Shown piece by piece: positions 1-11,600 of a DNA stretch of 64,000 nucleotides (position 1 is its first letter; each line of letters begins with the position of its first letter). Source of the DNA: Axinella damicornis (lineage: Eukaryota > Porifera > Demospongiae > Axinellida > Axinellidae). The stretch is from assembly GCA_963931865.1 (NCBI GenBank), contig OZ007510.1:6983399-7047398 (forward strand). Reading direction: 5' to 3'. Below the pieces are notes generated by a model. The model worked only from the letters and a program-made list of their open reading frames with translations. It ran no database searches and was not told where the DNA came from. The translations under genes were made by a program, and so were the position numbers.

Positions 1-84
1 GCCCAGCTTTCCGTCGCTTGCAGTACGGTAAAGCGGCGAGCAGCAAGCGACGGAAAGCTGGGTGTGGGACTGGGAACGAGGCTA
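1..84. mobile_element. Foldback MITE of the TAGCC..GGCTA family, cut by window edge
   Basis: The segment GCCCAGCTTTCCGTCGCTTG pairs with the later CAAGCGACGGAAAGCTGGGT to form a hairpin, and it ends in the family terminus CTGGGAACGAGGCTA. The left terminus lies outside the window. The copy at 41578-41657 has nearly the same arms, so this is probably the right part of a similar element. Confidence 0.75.
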
Positions 85-639
85 GTGTACTAGCACAAGC
101 ATACTACAAAGTGTTGCTACAGTACAAAGCGTAGCTACAGCTACCGTAGAGTACATATCAAGCGCTCATGGTTTGGGGACATTAGAACACAGTTGAACAG
201 GGGGTGGGTGCTAGATAGGTACTCAGACTGATTAGGCATGTAGTATCTGTATAAACAACAAGCACTGTAGTAAGCTGTGTATATCAATGACCGGCTACGA
301 ATATTTTCACGTAAGGCAGAGAAAGCACACCATAGTTCACACTTCACTGTAAATCGGCCTTTTCGAATGTACAACCTTACCCAAAGGTTAGGCTAAGTTA
401 CGTAGAAATGCTGTTGAAGATATTTTTTGTGATGGGTGGGCCCTTACTACAAAGAGGGGGGTGGGCGCTTGATACGTACTATACGGTATCATCCGGAGAG
501 ACACACTGGCAGACTATACTCCGCTCATTCTTTTACATCGCCATTGTCTTTCTCCGTACACCATACAGTTATTTCCGCACATTCTCCACACCAATTAAAG
601 AACTTTCAAAATCAAGCTCTCGGGTATTGCCAACCAGGT

Positions 640-673
<34 letters not shown>

Positions 674-1416
674 ATGGTGCCAATGAAGGCTTTCTATAGC
701 TGAGCCCAGACACGGCCATGCACTTTGCACTTTTCAGGTGCACCCACCCACCTCCCTCTGTCCCACCCTTTCTGCTCATGCAGGACATTGCTGGATGCGA
801 CATAACAAAGCTGAGAGTTTCATGACGTCATATGAAGTCACTGGTCTGGAAAGGGTTACTGTGTGCAAACGTATATCAACTACGTACACCTACCAGTCAA
901 AGACTGAACGAGCTGTGGGTGTGAAGATGAGCTCACTACATGTACATCGTTGCTGGTACTCACCAAGTGTAAGCTGGACATGTCTGGGTAGAGCATCCTT
1001 GTTTTCCCGGGGCTGTCCCAGCTGGCTGCTGGGGATGACGTCTGTCACCACACACTCACCAGGGGTACCAGTACACTCTGAGGGAGGGGGACAAATACCG
1101 TATGTACTGTCATACTACCAGTCATGACAGCTAACTACATGTACTCTCTGGTATAAATAACAAGACGTTGCACAGGTCAAACAGGCCTTGATGAATGCAG
1201 AGTTAAAGGTTGTTTTTATGAAAAGAAATGTGTACATTGTGGAGACCACTTTTCGCTTACAACCTTGATGTAGACTCATGTTTTCCCAAACTTTGTTTCT
1301 TTCTCTTCTTTCCGTGATTCTGCACACTCTCACTTTCAGCGTGCTTTCTAATTCTAAGGAGCATAGCTATACGTATTCACTCGCTAATAGTCCTTTTGAA
1401 CTCGTACATTTTCAGG
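85..1416. other. Non-coding stretch, no gene recognised
   Basis: No convincing exon is seen on either strand. The only marked structure is a run of 33 C at 641-673, which creates proline-rich or glycine-rich open frames that are not genes. The downstream exons of the kelch gene that starts at 17262 (minus) could lie here or beyond the left edge, but none was identified. Confidence 0.5.
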
Positions 1417-2064
1417 TACCGTAGTCTCTCAAAAATACGCCCATGGGCGATGAATTTAGAATCTGCTCAAAGAGGGGGATGGGCGTATTTTCGAGGACCC
1501 CTCTCCCGAAAATAGGCCCACCCAAGTACATGCGTATACGAGTGCAATACTGCAACAGTCATTCTAGCAAGGCTTAACCACTACTAGTCCCGGAGTTTCT
1601 TGGTGAGCAGGAACAATCTCTTCGTGTGAGTAGCTACAGGAACAGCAAACAAGACACAGCAGGACTGCTTGAATGACGTCGAGTGCGCAGACTATCTTCG
1701 GGACTTGCCGATTGCTGCAGAAATCCGTAGTGCGCTGCTAGTGCTATGCTACGCTAAGGCGATTGCACACGCGAAGACACAAACATGCAATGCACAGCGC
1801 GTGCACAGTCTCATGTCATGCATTCAGTGCAATGGCATGCAACATAATGAAATTCATTGCAAATAGTACCGCGAGCGCAAGCCTTCATTTCTTAGTCCAA
1901 CCTCTTTGACAGTGCTTCTTCGGAGCTATTCAAGTGCTTTCTTTGTTCGAGCTAATAGGGTGGGCGTACTTTCGAGTAATAAATGACCCTTTGCAACAAC
2001 TTGACTCGAAAAAGGGGGGTGGGCGTATTTTCGAGGGTGGGCGTATTTTCGAGAGACTACAGTA
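1417..2064. mobile_element. TA-flanked MITE, subfamily with CGCCCA termini
   Basis: The left end reads TACCGTAGTCTCTCAAAAAT then ACGCCCA. The right end is its imperfect inverse, TGGGCGTATTTTCGAGAGAC then TACAGTA. The terminal GGGCGTATTTTCGAG block is duplicated in tandem at the right end (about 2018-2054). The terminal TA fits a Tc1/mariner-type target but the duplication is not independently proven. No transposase is visible. It shares its layout with 5667-6277 and 13724-14290. Confidence 0.75.
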
Positions 2065-2263
2065 CATGTAGCAAGTATGAAAAATTGAAATTGAGGTGCG
2101 GTTTTGATAATTTGGACAGATAGCGAAAACCTTGCTTTTCACACCTCTTTTGAGTCTTTTCACACCTCTTTGTACAACGTTTGTGCAGTAACTTACATAC
2201 TAGTAATTTCTATTGTCAACTTATACATTAATTACAATAAAAGGCTGCAAGTGTTCATATTTC

Positions 2264-2893
2264 AGGGTACCTGTGAAAGCCGGAACGCGGAACGCGGAAC
2301 GGAACGCGGAACGGAACGCGGAACGGAAGTAAAATTCGGGCTGCGCGCTTTCATCATTATTCACTGGACTGGACTCACCCAAAAATCTGTAAGATGCCTT
2401 TTCAGTGTAGGACAGAACTTATTTATTCACTAAACTTGCTTGCATAGCCTGCTTTCGTGTCTTCCCTCGAGTCGGTAGAGGTCAAAGTTCACGTGCATAT
2501 TTAATGAGCTTCAATGAAAAGATTAGAAGAGCATTTATTTACCGCAGACATCGAACTCCAGCCTTTTGCTGAAGCATAGAGAACAGAAATAATATTCCAC
2601 TATCATCCACGACTGACTGAAGCGCATTTTGCTGGAACTCATTAAATATGCACGTGACCTTTGACCTCTACCGACTCGAGGGAAGACACGAAAGCAGGCT
2701 ATGCAAGCAACTTTAGCGAATAAATAAGTATGCTTAGCTTCTGTCCTACACTGAAAAAGGCATCTTACAGATTTTTGGGTGAGTCCAGTCCAGTCCAGTG
2801 AATAAAGACGCCCTGCGCGTACGGTGATGATAGCGCGCGGCCCGCAATTTACTTCCGTTCCGCGTTCCGCGTTCCGGCTTTCACAGGTACCCT
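2264..2893. mobile_element. Long-arm foldback element (arms about 250 bp)
   Basis: The left terminus AGGGTACCTGTGAAAGCCGG at 2264 is mirrored by the right terminus CCGGCTTTCACAGGTACCCT ending at 2893. Complementarity continues inward through a GGAACGC minisatellite, the block around 2355-2400, and the block containing CTCGAGTCGGTAGAGGTCAA near 2466 (right-arm match near 2665). About 130 bp of loop remain. No transposase is present and no clear target duplication was found. Confidence 0.85.
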
Positions 2894-2897
2894 ACAT

Positions 2898-3597
2898 CAT
2901 GGATAATATAGTACGCGAGGTGGATAGGCAACGCACGTGATGTACGGAACTTTCCTGCTTGCAATCCGCGTTACGGTTTACTTTGTGCTGGCAAATATCA
3001 ACAGCTAAACATAACCAGGCCTTCTTACTATGTGCAGGCTTGACTACTATCATGGCCCTACTGGGAGAACGAAGACAGAAAGCAGCAGCGTGTCTGTCTG
3101 AGGCACGGGATGCTTGAATACCATACTTGGTGCTCGGCAAGGGCCCCGGAAAGGCCAATTTGGAAACTTTCGACGCCTATTGAACAGCATTGGTAATACC
3201 AAGCTGGTTCTTACATAGCACACCCAGTACACCCGGTACTATGCTACAAGAAATCATGCAGCTTTTAATGATAGCTCTTTCTGTTGCTGAGATTACCCTG
3301 CACAAAGTTCGCACAAAACAGCGTTTACAAGGGCAAAATTGCATTATTCAGAAATTTCAGACGTTTATTGAGCGGCACTACTAATACCTAGCAGGCTCCT
3401 ACGTAGCGTACCCAGTATACCCGGTACTACACTCAACGAATCCTGAAGCTTTTCATCACAGCTGTTTCTGTTGCTGAGATTACCCAGCACAAAGTTCGCA
3501 CAAAATAGCCGTTACAAGGACTGACAAATAATTATCCGTGGACTATTCCGTATACTACCAACGTTTCCTATCCACCTCGCGTACTATATTATCCATG
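2898..3597. mobile_element. Terminal-inverted-repeat element with 7-bp target duplication
   Basis: CATGGATAATATAGTACGCG (2898 on) and its exact inverse ending at 3597 form terminal repeats of about 31 bp. The flanks carry the same 7-mer CCTACAT at 2891-2897 and 3598-3604. The interior contains two diverged direct repeats of about 140 bp (3192-3332 and 3382-3520). No coding capacity is seen. It abuts the long foldback element ending at 2893, so the left duplication overlaps that element's last bases. Confidence 0.75.
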
Positions 3598-3654
3598 CCT
3601 ACATGTATGACATCTGCCTTCATCATTACATTATATTGTATACCGCACTATTGT

Positions 3655-3740
3655 GAAAGAGCGTCTACCCCCCACGTTCAGCTCAATTTCCTGTACAGGG
3701 TCAAAGTTTACTCGAATGAGCACCCACCCTTGCGCTAGCC
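3655..3740 (-). mobile_element. Fragment of the 5667-6277 MITE family
   Basis: On the minus strand this stretch matches the right part of the element at 5667-6277, including the shared block GGGTCAAAGTTTACT (the fragment carries its plus-strand form) and the GGTGGGTGCTC-type end. It lies just downstream of the last kelch exon recognised. Confidence 0.55.
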
Positions 3741-3784
3741 TTGTGCCTCGTTAAATATAGTGTGATGTGGTGCACTCCACTCAC

Positions 3785-6700
3785 CTAGTTCCACAATGGT
3801 GGTCTCTGCCACTGGGTGCCATGTGTCTGGATCATCATCCTCAGGCCATTCATCCAGCCCTCCGAAGTGGATGAGCCTCTTGTGTGTGGAGTCACAGTGG
3901 ATTATGGTGCTTGTATGGTAGAATCGACCACTGAGAGTATCAGGTAGAATGACCTGCAGAATAGACACAAGTATTACCATTCCATTTGGAGCATAAGAAG
4001 GTTATGCAGGTGCATTAATTTGTTCTACATTTACTGAGTGGTACACTACATGTACATATACTAGTGGAATGCAGGACATTGGAGGGCGAGCCTGAGCGAA
4101 GTGCATGCGCGTGCAGGACATGCAAGGAGCAGTTACATTCACATGATTGTCATCAGAATGTGACTGGGCAATGAGCACAGAAATTATGGCACTCTTGAAA
4201 CATACACTTGTGCACATCACAGCAACTGCAAGTCAGGTTAGCGTTTATAGCTAGCTACCTGAAGCAGTCTAGCAGCAACGTCACCGGCCATGGCGGTACG
4301 TGTAGGTCTACGTGCTGTCTCCGTCTTTGTCAGTGTCACCGAGAGGAAGAATGTTCATGGTGCTCTAGCCAATGTCCATGAGTGGTCTCCGTCTTTGTTG
4401 TTGCTATCGTTCATCGAACAGGTAGCTAGACGGTTTGTCGAGTTCATTGAATTTGAATATTATTGTGAACGTGCAAGTGAAATTCACTGATTTCATATTT
4501 ACGGTAACTGCAAGATCCAACCAACCAAACAACACACATACACATACACAGCACAATGAAGTCACGCTAGTGTGGGGCTCGCTCAGGCTCGCCCCAATTA
4601 TGTGTATACACTACATAAACGGCTCTGTCTTCAGTTTTGTAACATTAATTTTTGTTACTTCTGTGTCGGACTGCGTCCCCATCATTCCCCATGCAGACTC
4701 ACTTGTGCAGTGCATGACAATTCAAACAAAGACTAGACCATACTGAGGTTACCATGACTACAGGATAGTGAGGGCCTAGACATAGCATGATGGGATATAC
4801 TCATTAGGTAATAAAATAAGACACTATAATTAAATTCTACCAGAAAACAAGATTGACTTGTGCCATGAGCATGCATGCACATGACAACCACATATAACAA
4901 CACACTATAGACCACTTACACACCATGCAATTGCTAACAGCCAAGAAAGGGAACTTGTGGCAGTTAACCACAAACACAACATGAGGCTGCTACAAGTGAC
5001 CCACATACTTGTAGCAGGTCTATTCAAACTGGTACACCATCAAAATGGTCTCAATTATCTTTGGCTGGCAGTCCATTACTTGGCAAAGTATTGTGCAACA
5101 TGTTCCAGTAAGTACTTTTTTCCTCTCTAAACGGCCAGTTAAGTTGACAGAGCTAGTATGCTACATATGCCATATTGGACCGTGTGTGAGCAGTTCATAG
5201 CAAGTAGTGAGCACAGGAGGAAATGTGGTCAGCCTGAACAGACAATACCGTAGCCACGTGTTATTAAGCGCAGCTCACAATGTCATATTTGCTGCTAGGC
5301 GCAGGTTTGACTCTTGTTCCAGCTAAGTGCTGAAGTCCTCTTCTAGAAACTTGGTCATTTTTTGAGTTGAAAAAGCTATCTGAAGTGCACTTACTATTCG
5401 AGGAATGTGTCGAATCAGTCTGTCCTGCACCTACATCCACGTTGACGGTGCTAGTGCCTTATTGGAGCTTACAACATCCATATAAATTATTGTGAGCATG
5501 CAGTTCTTAGTCAGCAATCAGACTCAGGATGTAGCGGACACAGGAGGAAATAAGGCCAGTCTGTACAGACATGCTTTATTGGCCTCACACAAATGCCCTG
5601 AAATAGAGCTGCAATATGGACACTCAGTATCGACATCACCTGATCTTCAAATATCGAAGGTGGCATTACCGTACTGCACCTGGGCAGTGCACCTTACCAG
5701 GAGCGCATGCGCTCCTGACCTTACATGCTCACTGAACAGGGGGATGGGCGCTCTTTCGAGTGTTTCCACATTCAACCCCAAAAGAGTGCCGACCTTCATT
5801 TACGTACATGTACTGTACGCAGCAGCAAGCGCGCGTGCATCAGAGCCCTCCCAGCACAGTTACATCGGTAGCACTGTCATCTTGTTCTTCATGATGACTG
5901 CTCACCACGTCATCTTCACTGCCATCAAGCGCTCGATGAGGTCTCTTGTGAGCAGTCGAGGTAGTCGTCTTCACGGGCAAGCCAACACACATAGATATAA
6001 GACACGGATACACAGACTCACGGAGATTGTCTGCAAGCAAAGTTTCTTACCTCAGATACGTACAGTGCTTCTCAAACCTTCATGAACGTGCTTAGTCTCG
6101 TTCCCAGACCCCTAGTGGGGTCTGCGAACAAGACTAGAATGTTTTGTCCCACACGAGGCAGCACTTGGGTGGGTGGTCCTTCAAGTAAACTTTGACCCTG
6201 TACAGGAAATTGAGCCAAAAATGGGGGGTGGGCACTCACTCGAGGGTGGGTGCTCTTTCGTGAGAGTATATACAGTACATCATCTTCTAATGCCTAATGT
6301 ACCAGAGAACAGTAGTTGATTTGGAGCTAAACTAGCCACATACTGTGATGTTTGGCCCACTGCTCTGAGATCTTGCTGCCAGGGGCCCAGCTTAGTCTCA
6401 GAAACGAGTGTCTTTACAGTGTCAACCAGCATGGGGTGGACAGAAATTTCAAGCAACTTTTGCAAGTGCATAGTCATTATGTAGTGTGATACTTGGTAAT
6501 ATTGAGCTAGACAGAGTGGTGATATACCACATTCAGAACCATAGGCAGCACTATTCATGCAGACATCAGAACATTTACCCGTATTTCCGCGATCAAACGC
6601 CGCACTCGATTAGTGGCCGCCCTCGAATAATAGCCACACCTCCAGAAGGGCTGGACGAAATAAACGCCGCCCTTGATTAGTAGCCGCGGCTAGTATTCGA

Positions 6701-8611
6701 ACGGTCGGCAATCGATCGATGTGCTTTGTCTAGCCCTCCAGGACCGTGACTATTTCGCTGTGAGCGTGAAGAGAGGAGAACTGATTGTTGGTCATATTCC
6801 CCGAGAGCTGTCTAAGCGTTTGGCGTTTTCTGTGGTCGAGGCACGGGGGGCGATCGACGTGTGACCGGCGAAATCTTTCGTGACAGTAATGGCTTTGGTG
6901 TTTCCTATCGCTTTGTCGGGATGATTATGGCAGTACCACACGGCCCAGGGCTGAAACAAAACTTCTTCTTTGTTCATACACGGTGCTCCAATCCATTTCC
7001 TTGCTTCCGTGTTTATGCTGAGTTTAATAAATGCCGCCTTCGATTAGTGGCCGCCCTCGAATAGTAGCCGCGGCGTTTGATCGCGGAAATTACGATATAT
7101 AGTCTCTAGACCCTCACCAACCCCAGTGCTGATTGCTTTAGTAGTGAAATATATGCCAGATAAAAGGGGACTACACCACACATCACTTATGTTAGGACAA
7201 GGAATTGAACTGTGGAATGTAGTGGTAACATTACGAGTTGGGGATAGAAAGTTTACAACTACCAGTACTCATAAATTAGCTACCATCATCTTCATTCTGG
7301 TGACATACATGGTTTGTCTGCATACCTTCAGTAGAAACCTGCTTACTCTATAAGCATTTTCTACCAGACAATGGCCACACAAATACTGTTGAATAGTGTA
7401 ATTGCTACTCATGACAGTATCCATGTAAGCCAGTTGTGCACTTCTTTGTAGTATTATTTTACTGCAGAATGATGTGCTGGATACACTTTGCCTCACCTTC
7501 CTCCAATGCTGTGCATTCACTCCAAACAGCCACCAGTCATTCAAGATCTCATCACCACCACCAAGTCCCCACATCACCATCAGTGTTGGGTTGGATGGGT
7601 TGCTGTCACTGTCATAGAGGCTGACAGCAGAATGGTAGGATCGACTCACAGGCCAGGGCTGGCCAGGACCCCCATTAGCCATCACCCTACTCCACCCCTG
7701 CATAAATGAAAGAGCACATTCCAATGACAATAAAACACAGCTGTACACTACAATCACTTAGTCTACAGTACACACAATGTACATACACACAATGGGCATA
7801 TACACTGACACATGAACATCACTGTGAAGTACATGCTGGAGAACTGCTATATAGCAGGAGAATGGGTTGGGGCAAACCAGTGGGTGAGAACAATCACAAA
7901 GAACATTTAACCACAAAATCTATAGTTACTGTATATGCAGTGCAGTCTGCAAGCTTTGCTAGTAGCTACGTAGGCCTGTAGTGGAAAATCAGGGAAGAGG
8001 GTGTGGTCACTTTCACGTACTATCCCCATGGGTGTTGGCTGAGTCAACTGTCTGGATGTGAGAACACCAATCAATTCCCAACACATGGGTATACACAGCA
8101 TTACACGGAGAGATAGCCTCCAACCCAGGTGCGTTAGAGGTTCAAGAGTTTACACAGAGATCCCACAGTTTTGGACCACCTTCAGGTCATGTCAGCTGAA
8201 GATCCCAATAATGGAGGTTAACTAAACGGAATTAATGGCGAAATGTACATGTAAGTGTGGACAAGGATCATACATTGGGCCAGTGTTTGAATATGCAGCA
8301 CTCATGGCAGTGCATGTGCATTGCTCTAATTAACGCATGTCAGTGTGGCTGCCTACAACCATTTCAAGCATTCATTTGCGTCTGATATATCCGTTCACAT
8401 CACACTCCATGGTTACCGAACATCCAACTCGGGATGAAAATTCCGCCCCCCAATTGCCTTTGTTCATCCCAGAACAGCAGCTGTGGAGGTAGGCTAACAT
8501 CACTAAAGGGTGCAATCCCACCTCGCTGCATCCCTTGGCTATGTCTTGGAGTGCTAGCTGTCCCCAGCTGGCTGCCCATGCTACACCGCCAGAGGGCGAC
8601 CTGCCCCTGCT

Positions 8612-8650
<39 letters not shown>

Positions 8651-11600
8651 GAGAGCTAGCAGCCTCCACCACACTGTTAGTTCCCTTTTGTGCTACCCCT
8701 CTTCCCACCATCACAGCAGACCAACCTCTTCTATATGATTGCAAACCACCTCCAGCAGACATTCTCACAGATGGCAACATACAAGCTGGAGGATGGGGTT
8801 ACCGTACTGGATGGCGCAAAAGGAAGAGTGTAAGGGGTTATTGAGGTGTTGGGGCCCGCCAGCTTGAGAGGAGGTGAGGTGCTGAGACGCCAGCTATGGA
8901 GGCAGCAGTGTCCAGGCTGAAGGTTGGCATTGTGGGTACAACACTTGGAACACCCATCCTGCCAACATCCAGAAGCATATTCGGGACTTGGAATTTGTGG
9001 ACATGGCAGAGTTAGTCCCAGACTCCTGGCGACTCCAGGAAGGGGAGGAGACAAAGTGTTGTAACGCTAACCGCTGGCACCCTATTATCTCGGTACTCTG
9101 AGAAGGGTTTGGAGCTGTTGGCTCATCTGAGGGCCATTGCTTTGGCTAAGAGATGCTAGCTTATGATACCTGCTTCTGGTCCCAGATTGACCAGAACCCA
9201 CGTATATGCAGAAGCTTTGCTAGCGGGCAAAAACAACGTCCTCCTGTTGTTACTGCCTCAACAAATATAATCGCTCCGAAAAGTTTGCATATGCCCTGAC
9301 CTCTTGAGACCTCACCCAGAGTACCGGGCAAGCTGGGGATGTCTGTCACCTCTATAATACCACCTTGCAAATATGACCACCTATGATCTCAGGGAGGGCC
9401 CCCTCCCTCACTGCCTCGCACCCCCTTGCAGCAGAGTTCAACACCCTCCCATGTTCCAGGTCTCCCATTGGCCGCAGACAATGAACGGTCTCGTAACTAG
9501 TTGGACTCTGTAGTTGTGCATGTTAAGTTGTTTTTCAGTCATGTACCCTCTGCCTCCAGGTGTGATCTCCAGGGTGAGGTTCTGCAATATTAGTGTACTA
9601 TGTCCTGGTGTTGTTGTTGCTGCTAACCTGATACCTGAAGGGTACATGAACACTTGCAGACTGTGCGGAGACTGATCGCAGATCTCTACTCCCTGGAGGG
9701 CTCAAGCACCACATATCTGCCCAATGGCTGCAATGCTGGCCTACATTGCCGAGGAGGGGCCAAAGGCCCTTTCACTTGGGAAATGGGCATCCCCTCACTA
9801 AATCGCATTTGCAACTAAAGTCAGACTTGCTCTCAAAGCAATCGGCCTTCCTCAGCAGAATTTTACTGGGCACAGCTCCAGGATTGGAGCGGCTATGGCT
9901 GTAGCCAAAGCAGGCATTGAGGACTCAGTAATCCGTTCTCTGGAATGGTGGAACATCTCTGCATGCCTTCCTGGTGCCTTCCTGGTGTACCAACTTGGCT
10001 CAATTCTCCTGCATAATTGGCTGTCAGTAACCCATGTGTGTCTAGCAGGGTATGGTGCCAATTAAAGTGTTTCTCCCGCTCCTTTCTTCTTTGCAGGTGT
10101 TAAATGGTTTGGGGGGAAAATGTTCCTCTGGGCTGATGCTGTGTCCATTGCTGGGCACCACACCTATACCCCCAAACATAGATGCATGCCGGATACCACC
10201 TTGCGGATGCTCGTGCATGAACAGGCTTAACACTGGTGCCCAGTGCCTGGACCTTCCTGCTATACTGGCTATCTGAGATGGTATCCATGCTTATCTACTC
10301 CCACATGTCAGCTATTTTGCAGGCACAGATCATACTTGGGCCAGTGCTTGAATATGCAGCACTCATGGCAGCGCATGCACATCCAACTGCTGTATAAGTA
10401 ATGCATATATCAGTGTGGCTGCCTACGACCTTTCCAATAATCCCCCTCCCCACCCACCCAACGGCCCATACATTCATTCTCTTAAGACTTCTGCAGGATA
10501 TCTGGTTATCATTGGTTACTATTCCCATCTTCCATCCATTCCAAGGTGGAGTGGATGTGATCTAGGTCCAGGTCAATGTTGTGCCCATTGCTGCATGGGC
10601 ACCACACCTATACCCCCGAACACTGGATACCATCTTACAGATGCTCAAGCAAGAGGCTTAATTAACACTGGTACCCAGCATCCGGACCTTCCCACAAACT
10701 AACCAGCTATCCCTGGCTCTCCGAGATGGCACGTGTATCTACTCCCACATGTCAGCCATTACACAATACTAATACATTTTGGCAGTCTAGCTTGTTGGAT
10801 GAAAACCAATCTACTGCAACAGGTTTGTATGCATGGCTTTCAGTGCATAGGCAGGTTGACTGTCAACATCCACTGCATATTAGATTCACAGTTGTATCGT
10901 TTCATGTATTACTGTTGATGGGTTGTTGGGTATGAACAACCTCACATTGGAACACAAGTATCCTTTCAGTATAAACGTTCTGCGCAATTTAGGAATTTGC
11001 GCAATCTCAAGATTGCATTGCGCATTCTCAGAATCTGGAAATTGCGTGCCAATCTCTAGACTGTGCAGTGAATCTCGAGATAGTGCAAATGTCTTTCTTA
11101 ATCTCAAGATTGTGCCTCAATTGCTCTCTTTAACTCGACTAACATAAGTGAACGGCCAGAAGATAATCCGAAGACCCCATAGAGTGTCATCCAACCATTC
11201 CAGTACCCTCGTTCCCAGAACTTCTCACCCCAGCGTTTGTCACTTAGTACAGCAAGCTGGGTGAGAAGGCCTGGATACAAGGCTGAATCCGTTCCAGTTC
11301 TTTTACGCAATCTCAAGATTCCGCACTTATGTCACGCAATTTCGCAAAATGTCTTGCACAATCTCGAGATTGGTACGCCAGCTCCATCACCACATTCGCC
11401 TTACCACCGATGCCCGAGCCGACATCGCCTGGTGGCAGACCTTTCTGCCAACTTGGAACGGCACAGCCAAGTTTATTGACCTGGCAACCATCACCGCTGC
11501 AGACATGGACCTGTTCACTGATGCTGCTGGACACCTCGGCTGCGGAGCCTACTTCAAAGGTTCCTGGTTCCACTACGATTGGGATGCCCGCCAGGCTTCC

